Assembly: GCA_029261275.1 (NCBI GenBank)
Contig: JAJDBR010000245.1
Location: 1 to 41,282, forward strand
Source: Nitrospirales bacterium
GTDB lineage: Bacteria > Nitrospirota > Nitrospiria > Nitrospirales > UBA8639
Reading direction: 5' to 3'
Length of the DNA: 41,282 nt
Shown here: positions 29,261-38,766 of the stretch, in pieces
How the letters are laid out: each line of letters starts with the position of its first letter
Position numbering within the stretch: position 1 is the stretch's first letter
Translations under genes and position numbers: made by a program
The notes under the pieces: model-generated
Told to the model about the DNA's origin: nothing
Seen by the model: only the letters and a program-made list of their open reading frames with translations
Database searches by the model: none

Positions 29261-30331
29261 CTATTTCATAAGTTCTTGAATCCTAACGTCGGTTCCTCCT
29301 AAGTCTAAATACTTTTGGTAGTGGTGTTTTGCTTTTTGAAGGTCTGCTTGGTGGAATTCATAAAAGGCTCCCATATTGAATTGCCCCTCTACCGAATTCG
29401 GTTGCAGGGCTAGGCCTTTTTGATACATCTCTTCGGCCTGGTCGATCTGTTTTTCTGCGACCAACAGCACACCCAAATTCACATAGGCTTCCGCGTCGGT
29501 GGGTTTGAGCTGCCTGACTCGTTGAAAATGTTCAATGGCTTGTTGGGGTTGATTTTGCTGTTGATACAGGAATCCTAAATTGTAATGGGCATCTGGATGG
29601 TCCGGAATGATTTGTATGACGTGGGTGTACGCTTCAAGGGCTTGCACGAATTGTTGGCTTTGTTCGAAGATTCGTCCAAGCAAATACCAACCTTCTGAAT
29701 GTTGGGAATCATGTGTGGTGAGACGAGTGAGGAGCTCTTGGGCGCGATCATGTTGCTGGCCTTGCATAGAGTGATACGCCAGATGGAGCAGAGCCTCCGA
29801 AGCTAGGGGCTCTTGATCAAGGACCGTCTCATATCCTTGAATAGCCTTATCAATATTACCTGTCTGATCGAATGATTTTGCCAGTGTGAGCCGAGCTTCC
29901 CAAAATCCTGGGTAAAGAGTGATGGCATGTTGAATTTCCCTTTGTGCCTCTTCCATCTTTTCTTTCTTCAACAACAGTAACCCCAAATCATAATGGGCTT
30001 GGACAAAGGTTGGATTTAGCTGGACGGCCTGCTTGAGGGCCTGGATAGCGGTATTGGCGTTCTGAGTGCGCTGATACTGGACTAACCCCAGAAGATGATG
30101 AGCTTCGGGGTATGATGGAAATTCTGTGATGGATTGTTGGAGTAGAGTTTCAGCCTCCTGGAAATTTTGGTTTTGAATGGCTTTGCCAGCTTGGTGATAG
30201 AGCTCTCCGGCTGGATGACCGAATCCAGGCACTGGCCAAAAGCTGAGGCTGAATACAATGAAAATGCTGATGGACATCAATAATTTTTGAAAAGACGAAG
30301 GCCAATGAAAGTTATTCATAATACACCTCAA
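29261..30331 (-). CDS. Exported TPR-repeat protein (paralogue of 38763-39809)
   Basis: Signal peptide; 8-9 TPR units, e.g. 'PEAHHLLGLVQYQRTQNANTAIQALKQAVQLNPTFVQAHYDLGLLLL'. Confidence 0.85.
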   Translation of the reverse strand: MRCIMNNFHWPSSFQKLLMSISIFIVFSLSFWPVPGFGHPAGELYHQAGKAIQNQNFQEAETLLQQSITEFPSYPEAHHLLGLVQYQRTQNANTAIQALKQAVQLNPTFVQAHYDLGLLLLKKEKMEEAQREIQHAITLYPGFWEARLTLAKSFDQTGNIDKAIQGYETVLDQEPLASEALLHLAYHSMQGQQHDRAQELLTRLTTHDSQHSEGWYLLGRIFEQSQQFVQALEAYTHVIQIIPDHPDAHYNLGFLYQQQNQPQQAIEHFQRVRQLKPTDAEAYVNLGVLLVAEKQIDQAEEMYQKGLALQPNSVEGQFNMGAFYEFHQADLQKAKHHYQKYLDLGGTDVRIQELMK

Positions 30332-30505
30332 GCGATGAATTTCAGGACGATAGAAACAGGAGCGGGTAGATTAGCAACAGTGCCTGGGGTGAGAAAATAG
30401 CAAGTATTTTATGTAGACACCACGCCATAGCGAAAAAAGAAAAGCTCTTTCGTTGAGGTCGTCAGGATTGGTGTTAAAAATCACTCATAGGCTTTCTTTT
30501 AAGAG

Positions 30506-30538
30506 CCAGGGCCTTTTCCAATTCTGGAAAGGCCCTGG
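30506..30538 (-). terminator. Strong inverted repeat / candidate terminator downstream of the TonB-dependent receptor
   Basis: CCAGGGCCTTTTCC-aattct-GGAAAGGCCCTGG, nearly perfect stem between receptor stop (30560) and the TPR gene. Confidence 0.6.
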
Positions 30539-30559
30539 AATGGCATGGGGCAATAGCCT

Positions 30560-32866
30560 TTAGAACAGTCCCAGCGTGACTCCTCCAAAAACAGAGAGGG
30601 GAGGAGCTAGAAGAAATGCTTGCTTAGACGCATCGGCTGTGCTGTCAGACACGATGGCTCCGCTACCCATATACGTTTGATCGAAGAGATTTTCTACCTG
30701 TACATAGGCTTTGAATAACCGAACCCAACCCCATGCAACGTCCTGGGCATAATGGAGATTCACGTTCACCACGGTGGCGGCTTGAGCCTTCAGGGTATTG
30801 GCATTATTCACAAAATAATCGTCAATCCATGAAACCTCAAACCAGCCGCCTAACCCTGAAAGGTGATCATAGGCGGTTCGGAAATTCAACACATGTGGTT
30901 CTACAGCTGGGACATTTTTTCCGTCACGGTCGACCGAGGTGCCGATGCCTCCGACAAGAATAGTGTCGGTGAAATTTGTGAATTTGGCATTGACATAGGT
31001 ATATGCTGCAGAAAGTGTGAGTCCGTCAAGAGGCATCCATTCTGCGGCGACTTCGATTCCGCGGTATTCTGAAGAATCTGCATTGGTAGTAAAGCTTCCT
31101 GTTCCACCGACAACGGATTGTGAAATTAATTCGTCTTTGAAGAAGTTCCAAAATCCAATGAGTTGGAAATTAAAACGCGGATGAAGACGAACTTGGCCTC
31201 CTAGCTCCAAATTGATATTCCGTTCATCATCGAGGTCATTATTGGCACCGGGCAATCCTGTTGGAGAGGTCGTGAGGTTCCCAAAATTTGGAGTACCATA
31301 TCCGCCTGACACACGTGTCCAGTATCGATCATGTTCGTTGGGATGAAATTCGATAGAGACATCTGGGGCAACATTATGAAACTTGCGGTTGGCACTGGCT
31401 TTGCTAGTGACGGTTCCGCTGAAAAATCCAAAATTGACTTGATCGACGGATAAATGGGTTCGCTCGTACCCTAGCCCTGCTGCGATAGTCCATTGAGGAG
31501 CTAAGTCTAATTCTTCGCGGATACGAAATCCAACATTTCTGATGGAACCACGTTGGTTATTTATGGCATTTTGCTTGCTGCCTTTACCATCAGCCAAGTT
31601 GCGGAGATTCGTGGTTTCCGTTTCAAGGTACTCAAAAAATACTCCACCATGACTGCGAAGTGGCATCCCGAAGAAGTTGTACACATTCCGCACATCAGCG
31701 CGCGTTTTCCAATTGGGTTGTACTTGATCTAACGTTATCCCAAATTTTTGATTGATATCTTTATTATCGTAGAGCCCAGAGAGAGAGACCTCGGTGTCGG
31801 GAGTAATTTGATTGGCGTATCGACCACCGATGATGGTTCGGTGGTCACGGCGAGAACGATCATTGGCTTTTGCTCCTGTTCCTGCCTGTTTTGGTTGTGT
31901 TTGGAATTGCGTAAGTGTGAGTCGTTGAGGGGTCAGGACATCCAGGTCATTGTTGGCAGCCTTAAAGAAAAAGGTCTGTTGATCATCAATTTTGAAACGA
32001 AAATTGGCATCGACGGTGGTGGTCGAAAAATCGCTGTGATCTTGATAGCCATCACCTCGTTCATGGCTCACGAAGACGGCAGCGTCCATATGCTTATATT
32101 CTTTTCCAATAGCTGTTCCATATTTTTGATAGCCGTAACTGCCCACGCTGGTGAACGTTTCCACGCCATTGATGTCACTTCCTTTGCGCGTTCGAAAATT
32201 GACGATCCCACCCAGAGCATAGTTGCCATACAACGCAGATGATGCGCCTCGCTCGACATCAATGGCTTTCATAAACCAGGGGTCTTGCAAATCCAAGCGA
32301 GATAGGCCGTCTGATTGGGTGACGTCAAACCCATCTTCAAACACCCGAATCTTCTGAACACCGAATGCTTGTTTCGCCCCAAATCCTCGAATAGCAATAC
32401 TATAATCGCGTGGGCCATTGCGTTTGCGCAGAATGATTCCAGGTTGGCTTTCCAATGACTCCCTGAAATCTTTGGCAGGTTGGTTGTCAATCTGATTGCG
32501 ATTGACTGTTGAACGTGTGATGCCCTGTGGTGCTTGTTGAAGACGAGTGCTAACGACGGAGATTTCATCTAACACTGTTACTTCTTTTTCTTTCAGAACG
32601 GTCTTTGCTGTTTGCGTTGCTGACGAATTATTGGGCGTGGATTCCAGGGATTCAAGCTCGGCTTGAACACGACGCAGTTTCTCTGTGAGTATTTGAAGTT
32701 CCTTCTCTAATGTCTTTCGTTGTTCCAGTAAGGCTTCTTGGTTTACCGAAGAGCCTTCCGAAGTAGCCGGCAGAACTAGAGAAAGACTCATATTGAAGAC
32801 AATGAAGGCTATGCTGATAGGTATGTTGTGACTGACAGATGACATTAACCATTGGCGCATGTTCAC
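30560..32866 (-). CDS. TonB-dependent outer-membrane receptor with N-terminal coiled coil
   Basis: TonB box/plug 'VTVLDEISVVSTRLQQAPQG...DFRESLESQPGIILRKRNGPRDYSIAIRGFG...IDVERGASSALYGNYALGGIVNFRTRKG', C-terminal beta-barrel strands ending in aromatic 'GGVTLGLF'. Confidence 0.95.
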   Translation of the reverse strand: MNMRQWLMSSVSHNIPISIAFIVFNMSLSLVLPATSEGSSVNQEALLEQRKTLEKELQILTEKLRRVQAELESLESTPNNSSATQTAKTVLKEKEVTVLDEISVVSTRLQQAPQGITRSTVNRNQIDNQPAKDFRESLESQPGIILRKRNGPRDYSIAIRGFGAKQAFGVQKIRVFEDGFDVTQSDGLSRLDLQDPWFMKAIDVERGASSALYGNYALGGIVNFRTRKGSDINGVETFTSVGSYGYQKYGTAIGKEYKHMDAAVFVSHERGDGYQDHSDFSTTTVDANFRFKIDDQQTFFFKAANNDLDVLTPQRLTLTQFQTQPKQAGTGAKANDRSRRDHRTIIGGRYANQITPDTEVSLSGLYDNKDINQKFGITLDQVQPNWKTRADVRNVYNFFGMPLRSHGGVFFEYLETETTNLRNLADGKGSKQNAINNQRGSIRNVGFRIREELDLAPQWTIAAGLGYERTHLSVDQVNFGFFSGTVTSKASANRKFHNVAPDVSIEFHPNEHDRYWTRVSGGYGTPNFGNLTTSPTGLPGANNDLDDERNINLELGGQVRLHPRFNFQLIGFWNFFKDELISQSVVGGTGSFTTNADSSEYRGIEVAAEWMPLDGLTLSAAYTYVNAKFTNFTDTILVGGIGTSVDRDGKNVPAVEPHVLNFRTAYDHLSGLGGWFEVSWIDDYFVNNANTLKAQAATVVNVNLHYAQDVAWGWVRLFKAYVQVENLFDQTYMGSGAIVSDSTADASKQAFLLAPPLSVFGGVTLGLF

Positions 32867-33073
32867 TGATGAGTTCTCCTTATGAAATTAATTAGGCGAT
32901 GAATGGTTATCTAGTGGTGTGGTATAAAATATTTTGTATTTGGGCGCGGCTGATGAATGGGCTGGCCCCCATTCTTATTGTGTATACACCAATTAGTTTG
33001 GTGCGTGACTGATTGACTCGCTGAATCACTGAAGATCTCACTGTTGAGTGAAGTGTTGGCAGAGCAAGGATGC

Positions 33074-34339
33074 CTAAGTGTTTGGCCAAGACATCACTTG
33101 AAGGACGGTGTGCCAACCAGGGAAGCGAATTTGCTCTTGCCAGGCTAGGATTGCTTGTCCGTGGGAATTGACGGCTACCGCAGGATGCTTCGATTTTTTC
33201 GTATTCAATTTTTCCGGAGCACTAAACGAGAGTCCGCGGTCCAATGAATAGCTCATCACGACTTCACGCCTGACTGGAGATTGTTCTTCCCAAATCACGA
33301 GAAGGCGGCCTTTGCGATCAACGGCCATTTGCGGGTGATCTGGGAAGGTGCCTTTGGAGACGTTCAGCTGACGTCGAGGGGTAAAGGTTTTTCCTTGATC
33401 ATCTGAATAGGCGAGATAGACGCCTGGAGTATCATCAGGGCCTTCTGTGTACCATGTGACGTAGAGGCGCCCTTGTTGGTCGGTTCCCATGGTCGCAGGT
33501 CGATGAGGGCACCCCTCGAACGCCCAGCGATCATGTCCGACGATGACCGCAGGAGAAAATGTTGCGCCATGATCAGTGGATCGAGTAACGACGGTCTCTC
33601 GAATGTTTTTAGGAAAAACTTTTCGCCAAGCAAGATATACCGTACCATCCGGTGCAGTCGTGGCATGTGTGCGGCAGCAGACACAACTCGTCTCATCAAT
33701 TTTCAGGTTTGGGGAAAGTGTCTGACCCTGGTCTTTCGAAAATGAGGAATAGGTAGCAGGGTCTTTTTCCCCTTCCCTGGCGTCCAGCCACACTATATGG
33801 ATGGAACCATCCTGGCCTACGGTGAGGTGGTCAAAGGAATGGCCGGTCACAGCATTGTCATCGTTGACTTGGATTGGCGGGAGAAATGTCTGTCCACCGT
33901 TAAGCGAGCGGCTTAAAAGGAGGAGGCTGGTAAAGAGTTTTTCTTTTGCGTTTGGATGGGGAGTCGTCCAAGTAAGGTAGACATCATTTTTCTTGCCTAA
34001 GGCCAGTGCTGGAGGTGCATGGAGAGACGCGGCAGGAGTAACGGGAGAATTGAGGTTTATGGGATGAGGAAGTGGTTCCTTTGAGTTGAACGGCGCTTGG
34101 ATATAATAAGTGCTGAGTTTCTTTTGGTTGGCTTCAATCCATGATAAATGAAATATGCCTGTATCAGACAATTGAATGGCAGGTCCTGAGACCGGCTTTG
34201 TGCCATGGTTTAAGCGAATTTTTTCCCCTAATGCGATAGATGAACGTGGCACATTTTGATCGGAATAACTCAATCCAGGGGCGATGAATCCTAGTGAGAG
34301 AAAACAAAGTGTGGCGATATATTTAATTTGGCAAGTCAT
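33074..34339 (-). CDS. Exported BNR/sialidase-like beta-propeller protein with CVCCRTHA motif
   Basis: Asp-box-like repeats 'SLNGGQTFLPP', 'SKDQGQTLSP', 'STDHGATFSPA', 'SDDQGKTFTPR', 'SLDRGLSFSAP'; signal peptide; 'DETSCVCCRTHATT'. Confidence 0.85.
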   Translation of the reverse strand: MTCQIKYIATLCFLSLGFIAPGLSYSDQNVPRSSIALGEKIRLNHGTKPVSGPAIQLSDTGIFHLSWIEANQKKLSTYYIQAPFNSKEPLPHPINLNSPVTPAASLHAPPALALGKKNDVYLTWTTPHPNAKEKLFTSLLLLSRSLNGGQTFLPPIQVNDDNAVTGHSFDHLTVGQDGSIHIVWLDAREGEKDPATYSSFSKDQGQTLSPNLKIDETSCVCCRTHATTAPDGTVYLAWRKVFPKNIRETVVTRSTDHGATFSPAVIVGHDRWAFEGCPHRPATMGTDQQGRLYVTWYTEGPDDTPGVYLAYSDDQGKTFTPRRQLNVSKGTFPDHPQMAVDRKGRLLVIWEEQSPVRREVVMSYSLDRGLSFSAPEKLNTKKSKHPAVAVNSHGQAILAWQEQIRFPGWHTVLQVMSWPNT

Positions 34340-34489
34340 GGCTACCCCCTTGGCCGTGATGGAGTTGAAAGTTTTGCATTTCGTTTTTGAGTAGGAAATA
34401 GAACATAGTAGTGAAACTTATGGTGGACTCTGACTCATGCCTATATTTTCCAGCGTATGCTTCACCATGTTGGTAAAAAGCATGAAAAA

Positions 34490-34534
34490 ACAGGGTGAAG
34501 GCCAAGGAGGTCGATCCAAATGCCTTCACCCTGT
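34490..34534 (-). terminator. Rho-independent terminator of the 34559-35365 gene
   Basis: 13 bp perfect inverted repeat ACAGGGTGAAGGC (34490-34502) / GCCTTCACCCTGT (34522-34534); on the minus strand followed by TTTTTT. Confidence 0.75.
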
Positions 34535-34558
34535 GAGATCCAAGGTCAGGAGGAAGAC

Positions 34559-35365
34559 CTACCTTGGATCATCAATGTCGTCATGTGTGTTCGTCCTTGC
34601 TACTTTTTGAGGCATATGAAAACTTAGTGGGTTTAATGCCTGGTAACTAACCCTTGCCTGTTCTTCAGCTTCAGGATCGAAAAATCCTTCGGACATGCCT
34701 GTTTCATGAAGATAGAGCGGTTGGTGAGGTTTCGGGTCTTTATTGTAAGTTTCGACCATTGAGTGAAACTTCAATCTTCCGGCTTCAATCCGGTCAATTT
34801 CATCGTCGGTCCCATACGTTACAGTTGGTGGATAGGGGCGGCATGAATCAATCGCCGCATTGATAATGGGTTGGAGTTGCAAAAAAGTGTTCAAAGCTTG
34901 AATGGCAATCGGTTGTTGTCTGGAAGGAAGTGTGGACACAAAGGCCCGTCGCGATATACCTGTCGGCCTATTCTCTGTAAAAATGATCGCTCGATCGGTT
35001 CGAAACGCAATTGCCCCATGAAGCAGGGCTCCATTCGAGAGATCGTCCAATGTGATGAAATGAGTATAATCTTTTCGTCGTGCTTCTCCACGATTCTGAG
35101 GGACATATTGTCCAGGAATCCGTTGAATAACCAAGTCACGATGGACAGCGGCTTTAATTCTGATACTTGCTCTTTGATATTGCTTTTTACAGAGGCTTGG
35201 ACTAAACGGTCTAGAATCTAACCTTAGATGAAATACTTCTTCAGCATGAGTGGGGGACGCCATGATTACCAGAAGCATGACGCCTCCAATTCCTGTCGTG
35301 AAAACTCTAATTGTGTTGCGACATCTTTTCAGTATCTTCGTTATCATGGTGATTTCCTTCCCCAC
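34559..35365 (-). CDS. Hypothetical exported protein
   Basis: Signal peptide-like 'VFTTGIGGVMLLVIMASPTHAEE'; co-oriented in TonB locus; no family recognised. Confidence 0.65.
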   Translation of the reverse strand: MGKEITMITKILKRCRNTIRVFTTGIGGVMLLVIMASPTHAEEVFHLRLDSRPFSPSLCKKQYQRASIRIKAAVHRDLVIQRIPGQYVPQNRGEARRKDYTHFITLDDLSNGALLHGAIAFRTDRAIIFTENRPTGISRRAFVSTLPSRQQPIAIQALNTFLQLQPIINAAIDSCRPYPPTVTYGTDDEIDRIEAGRLKFHSMVETYNKDPKPHQPLYLHETGMSEGFFDPEAEEQARVSYQALNPLSFHMPQKVARTNTHDDIDDPR

Positions 35366-35502
35366 ATAATGTCTCAGAATTCCGATTCTGGACCGGCGCG
35401 AAATGAACCTCGGGTGTCTGGATTAGGCGAATCAGAACAGCAAGAACATGTTTAGAGACGAGGTGAAAATGCTGCCATCATCACTGGGTTGCAACAGAAC
35501 GA

Positions 35503-35820
35503 TTATGGGAGAAGAAAAGGAGGACCGCGAGAGGCCGGGTGATGGCTGAAGCCAAGACTTGGGAGTGTTGGGCGAGGAAGGTCAAGAAGAGCAAGAATCT
35601 TCGAAGAATTTTCTACAAAAATTTGAAGAACATGAAGCCCTTGTCCTGCTTGGCAAGACCAGCTACACCAATCTTGCTCATGTGTCTGTTGATCATGCCC
35701 AGCGTGCTCGAGGTGCACAGAAAGGTTTTGTGTCAGGCCAGTACTAACGAAAAGAAAGCTGACCCCTAGGAATAGGCAGAAAAATTTGCGCATGAATGGA
35801 GACTGAGGAAGTAGAGTCAT
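35503..35820 (-). CDS. Small exported His/Cys protein, CxWxC family member A (DUF2946-reminiscent)
   Basis: Signal peptide 'FFCLFLGVSFLFVSTGL', 'HLEHAGHDQQTHEQDWCSWSCQAGQ', C-terminal 'SRGPPFLLP'; motif shared with 36435-36806 and 40701-41003. Confidence 0.7.
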   Translation of the reverse strand: MTLLPQSPFMRKFFCLFLGVSFLFVSTGLTQNLSVHLEHAGHDQQTHEQDWCSWSCQAGQGLHVLQIFVENSSKILALLDLPRPTLPSLGFSHHPASRGPPFLLP

Positions 35821-36000
35821 GTCTAACGAAAATTTGAAATGTAATCCCTAAATATTTTGCTCAACCTAACGGGTTTTCAAAAAACTGTCTACCTACTGCT
35901 GCTTATCAATGCTACACTTTTTATTACCTGTTGATGCTACGCATTTATGCACTTTCCTCTACAGATGAATGCGGTCACTTTCAACACTTCAGGCAAGAAA

Positions 36001-36207
36001 TTATCGCGTGCCAGTGGTGATCGGTTCCCAATAGTCTTTGCGGTTGTGTTCAACCAAGGTGTCAATTGAATCACGGAAGATACGCAAACTCCCTTTTCCG
36101 ATTTTCGTGGCTTTGAGACGGTCTTCTTCTACCCAACGGTAAATGGTCCACCGGCTCACGTTTAACGCCTTGGCGGCTTCGCTGACACGTAACAATTCTT
36201 GATTCAT
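36001..36207 (-). CDS. Excisionase/MerR-type helix-turn-helix DNA-binding protein
   Basis: 'LLRVSEAAKALNVSRWTIYRWVEEDRLKATKIGKGSLRIFRDSID' HTH_17 pattern. Confidence 0.85.
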   Translation of the reverse strand: MNQELLRVSEAAKALNVSRWTIYRWVEEDRLKATKIGKGSLRIFRDSIDTLVEHNRKDYWEPITTGTR

Positions 36208-36434
36208 TGCCTGCCCTCCTTAACACGCGAATAAAAGCGTTCCTCACGTTCATAACAATAACCAAAAGTTTTTCCCCTGAGATGAAATAGGTTCCTGGTT
36301 TCCTGAGCTGACGTTTTGCAGACTCAGGGAGTCGTGTATTAATCCCTAAAGAATCACAATGCAGAGGAAAGGTAATTGTTTCCTTGTCTGTGAATGGTAT
36401 TCATCACAATTGAGAACTGGGGATTGAGAAGGAA

Positions 36435-36806
36435 TCAGAGCAAAGGAGGTCCACGGGGGGTTGCAAAGGAAAAGGGAGAGGGAACTAAAGGAATGGCTAG
36501 GGGGAGTACGATTCTAAGAAGAATGAGAAGGGGAAGTGGAGTAAGGTTTTCTGTTGGCGTTGCCGAAGCGGTGATTTGCCCAACCTGGCATGCCCATACA
36601 CAGAGGATAGAAGTTGATGATTGATGATCCTGATGATGTGAAGGTTGGGGATTGCTTGCGGTTGAAGCACAAAATGTTCCAACCGCTATAAGAGTGAGGT
36701 GAATTCCAAGAAGACCGGCGACCAGAAAGGTGGTGAAGGAAGGCCTGGTGTCTACCCGCTTGAGGGACAGAAATGAATTGAGCTGAGAAGGTCGGTGGAA
36801 GCGCAT
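36435..36806 (-). CDS. Small exported His/Cys protein, CxWxC family member B
   Basis: Hydrophobic N-terminal segment, 'HHQDHQSSTSILCVWACQVGQ', C-terminal 'PRGPPLL'. Confidence 0.65.
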   Translation of the reverse strand: MRFHRPSQLNSFLSLKRVDTRPSFTTFLVAGLLGIHLTLIAVGTFCASTASNPQPSHHQDHQSSTSILCVWACQVGQITASATPTENLTPLPLLILLRIVLPLAIPLVPSPFSFATPRGPPLL

Positions 36807-36825
36807 TGGATTCGTATGGCAAAAA

Positions 36826-37236
36826 TTATTCTGAAGATGACGGTTGTGTTGCGATGCCCATACTGGTGATCCCGCTGAGACGAATGAGATCCATTACCTT
36901 AATGACTCGTCCGTGTGGGACATATTCGTCGGCATTGATGAGTAAAGAAGGATCCGATGATGTTTGTCGAAGGTAGGTTAGTCGTCTTTCGAGTTCTTCT
37001 AGTGTAATGACCTCTTTGTTGTAATAGAGTATGCCTTCTCGAGTCAGCGTAAGGGACACATGCTCGTCGAGGGAATCGGTTGAAGATTCGGCTGTGGGCA
37101 GTGAGACGGGCATACCATGCTGAAGGGTCATGGACAGGGTAGCGATCATGAAAAACACCAGCAAGAAGAACATGGTGTCAATCATGGGAATGATTTCGAT
37201 GCGCGGTTTCTTTTTGGCGGCGGCTGACAGTCTCAT
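36826..37236 (-). CDS. exbD: Biopolymer transport protein ExbD
   Basis: 'IEIIPMIDTMFFLLVFFMIATLSM', 'YYNKEVITLEELERRLTYL', 'LINADEYVPHGRVIKVMDLIRLSGI'. Confidence 0.9.
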   Translation of the reverse strand: MRLSAAAKKKPRIEIIPMIDTMFFLLVFFMIATLSMTLQHGMPVSLPTAESSTDSLDEHVSLTLTREGILYYNKEVITLEELERRLTYLRQTSSDPSLLINADEYVPHGRVIKVMDLIRLSGITSMGIATQPSSSE

Positions 37237-37844
37237 AGATTGGTGGGCTTGATCAGGTGTTGGAGCATGGCCTCGGTTTTCGTGGCAAAATGTTCGATCT
37301 TTTCGGTTTCTTGTTCCATTCGCGCGACGAAAAAATTGTAGGGGATTAGGGTGGTCACCGCGACAACAATACCCGCTGCGGTGCAGATTAGGGCTTCCGC
37401 CACTCCTCCGGTCACCGCATGGGGATTACCTAAGCCAGTTTGGGACATGATGCCAAATGAATCAATCATGCCGATGATCGTTCCCAATAATCCCAAGAGT
37501 GGCCCGAGGGTGATTACGGTATCCAATAGGGGAAGGCCGCGTTTCATCTTGGTAAGTTCGACAATGGCGGCAGCTTCCATGGCTTGGCTTGGATAGTTGG
37601 TGCGTTGGTGAACTCCTGTGGATATGACTCGAAGCACAGGGCTGGGTTGAGGCTCTGCGACGGCGAGTGCATCGGTGAATTTTTCTTGTTCGATAAGCGA
37701 GAGCATTTTCGGTGCCAAACGACTGGCTTGGAAATTTCTAAAATAGATGAATCGTTCAATGCTGACGGTAAGTGCGAGAAGAGAACAACCTATGATGGGA
37801 ATCATCATCCATCCCCCGCTCATGAGTAAGTTAAGAAATTTCAT
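37233..37844 (-). CDS. exbB: Biopolymer transport protein ExbB (MotA/TolQ/ExbB family)
   Basis: 'LPLLDTVITLGPLLGLLGTIIGMIDSFG', 'VTGGVAEALICTAAGIVVAVTTLIPYNFF'; start 37844 (MKFLNLLMSGG); overlaps exbD by 4 nt. Confidence 0.9.
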   Translation of the reverse strand: MKFLNLLMSGGWMMIPIIGCSLLALTVSIERFIYFRNFQASRLAPKMLSLIEQEKFTDALAVAEPQPSPVLRVISTGVHQRTNYPSQAMEAAAIVELTKMKRGLPLLDTVITLGPLLGLLGTIIGMIDSFGIMSQTGLGNPHAVTGGVAEALICTAAGIVVAVTTLIPYNFFVARMEQETEKIEHFATKTEAMLQHLIKPTNL

Positions 37845-37869
37845 CGGTGTACCTTCTCTGTGGGAGTCG

Positions 37870-38766
37870 TTAACTATTGAGGTCAAAGTTTATGGGGATA
37901 TCAACCCATTTTGCGATGGGGATGTTCCCATCTTTGGCTGGTTGGAAGATCCAGTTTTTCACGGCGGCTTGTGCCGCCTGATCCAATGTTGGATGTCCAC
38001 AGCTTTTACGAATTGAGACTTGGCTGGGAATGCCGTTTGTGTCGATGAGGGTACGAATAATGACTGTTCCTTCCCATTCAGATTCTCGTGCCACTCGTGG
38101 ATAAATCGGCTTGGATGATGACATGATCGTTGGGCGAGTCATCGTCGTTCCTGAATGAGCTGGTGGTGTGGCAGTGAGCCTCGGTGGTGCTGTCAATGTC
38201 GGTGGAGCGGGAAGTGACCGAGCTCCTGAATGTTTGTTTGTCACTATCGGCAACGGGGGCAAGCTCCGATTCTTAGACTTGGGGCGACGATTCAGAGTCG
38301 GCAAGGAATGTGCTGTCTGTTGGCTGTGTGGCTGCTCTCGCATTTTCATCATCGCTCTGGCTTTCATGGCTTCTGAGGCTCGGATATCTTTCAGGATTGA
38401 TTTCTCTGGAATAGGTGGGGGCAATAGGGACTGTTTCATGGGCGGTGAGGGCGTCAGGTTGGTCTGTAACGGAGGTGATGGAGCCTGTGACCGATTGAGT
38501 GGTGTCGGAGGGGCCATAGCCGGAGGCGCAGATTCCCGCATAATGGTGTGCGGATGTTGGGACGACGTGGGAGGGGGTGGCGTCTGAAGGATATCCGGCG
38601 CTGGCAATAATCTAACCTGAACCGTTGGGGGTTCATCCTTTACAATAGTGGAGTGTGGCATAGAGGCCCAGCTGGCCAGGAGCAAACCATGCACCAGAAG
38701 ACTGCCTAAAGCGCTAAGCACAAAAATTTGAGTATCGGAGTGGTGATCAGGAAATGTCGACGTCAC
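37870..38766 (-). CDS. tonB: TonB family energy-transducing protein (canonical, Pro-rich)
   Basis: N-terminal TM 'LSALGSLLVHGLLLASWASM' containing SxxxH, Pro-rich linker, C-terminal 'YPRVARESEWEGTVIIRTLIDTNGIPSQVSIRKSCGHPTLDQAAQAAVKNWIFQPAKDG'. Confidence 0.9.
   Translation of the reverse strand: MTSTFPDHHSDTQIFVLSALGSLLVHGLLLASWASMPHSTIVKDEPPTVQVRLLPAPDILQTPPPPTSSQHPHTIMRESAPPAMAPPTPLNRSQAPSPPLQTNLTPSPPMKQSLLPPPIPEKSILKDIRASEAMKARAMMKMREQPHSQQTAHSLPTLNRRPKSKNRSLPPLPIVTNKHSGARSLPAPPTLTAPPRLTATPPAHSGTTMTRPTIMSSSKPIYPRVARESEWEGTVIIRTLIDTNGIPSQVSIRKSCGHPTLDQAAQAAVKNWIFQPAKDGNIPIAKWVDIPINFDLNS

Noticed and set aside
31748-32242. Plus-strand 164-aa ORF inside the TonB-dependent receptor
   Set aside because: Antisense shadow ORF fully inside a convincing receptor gene; composition not protein-like.
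36394-36624. Plus-strand 76-aa ORF opposite small protein B
   Set aside because: Low-complexity antisense ORF; the minus-strand ORF has a signal segment and the shared CxWxC motif.
38168-38587. Plus-strand Gly-rich 139-aa ORF
   Set aside because: Antisense of the proline-rich TonB linker; CCN codons read as GGN give the Gly-rich artefact.
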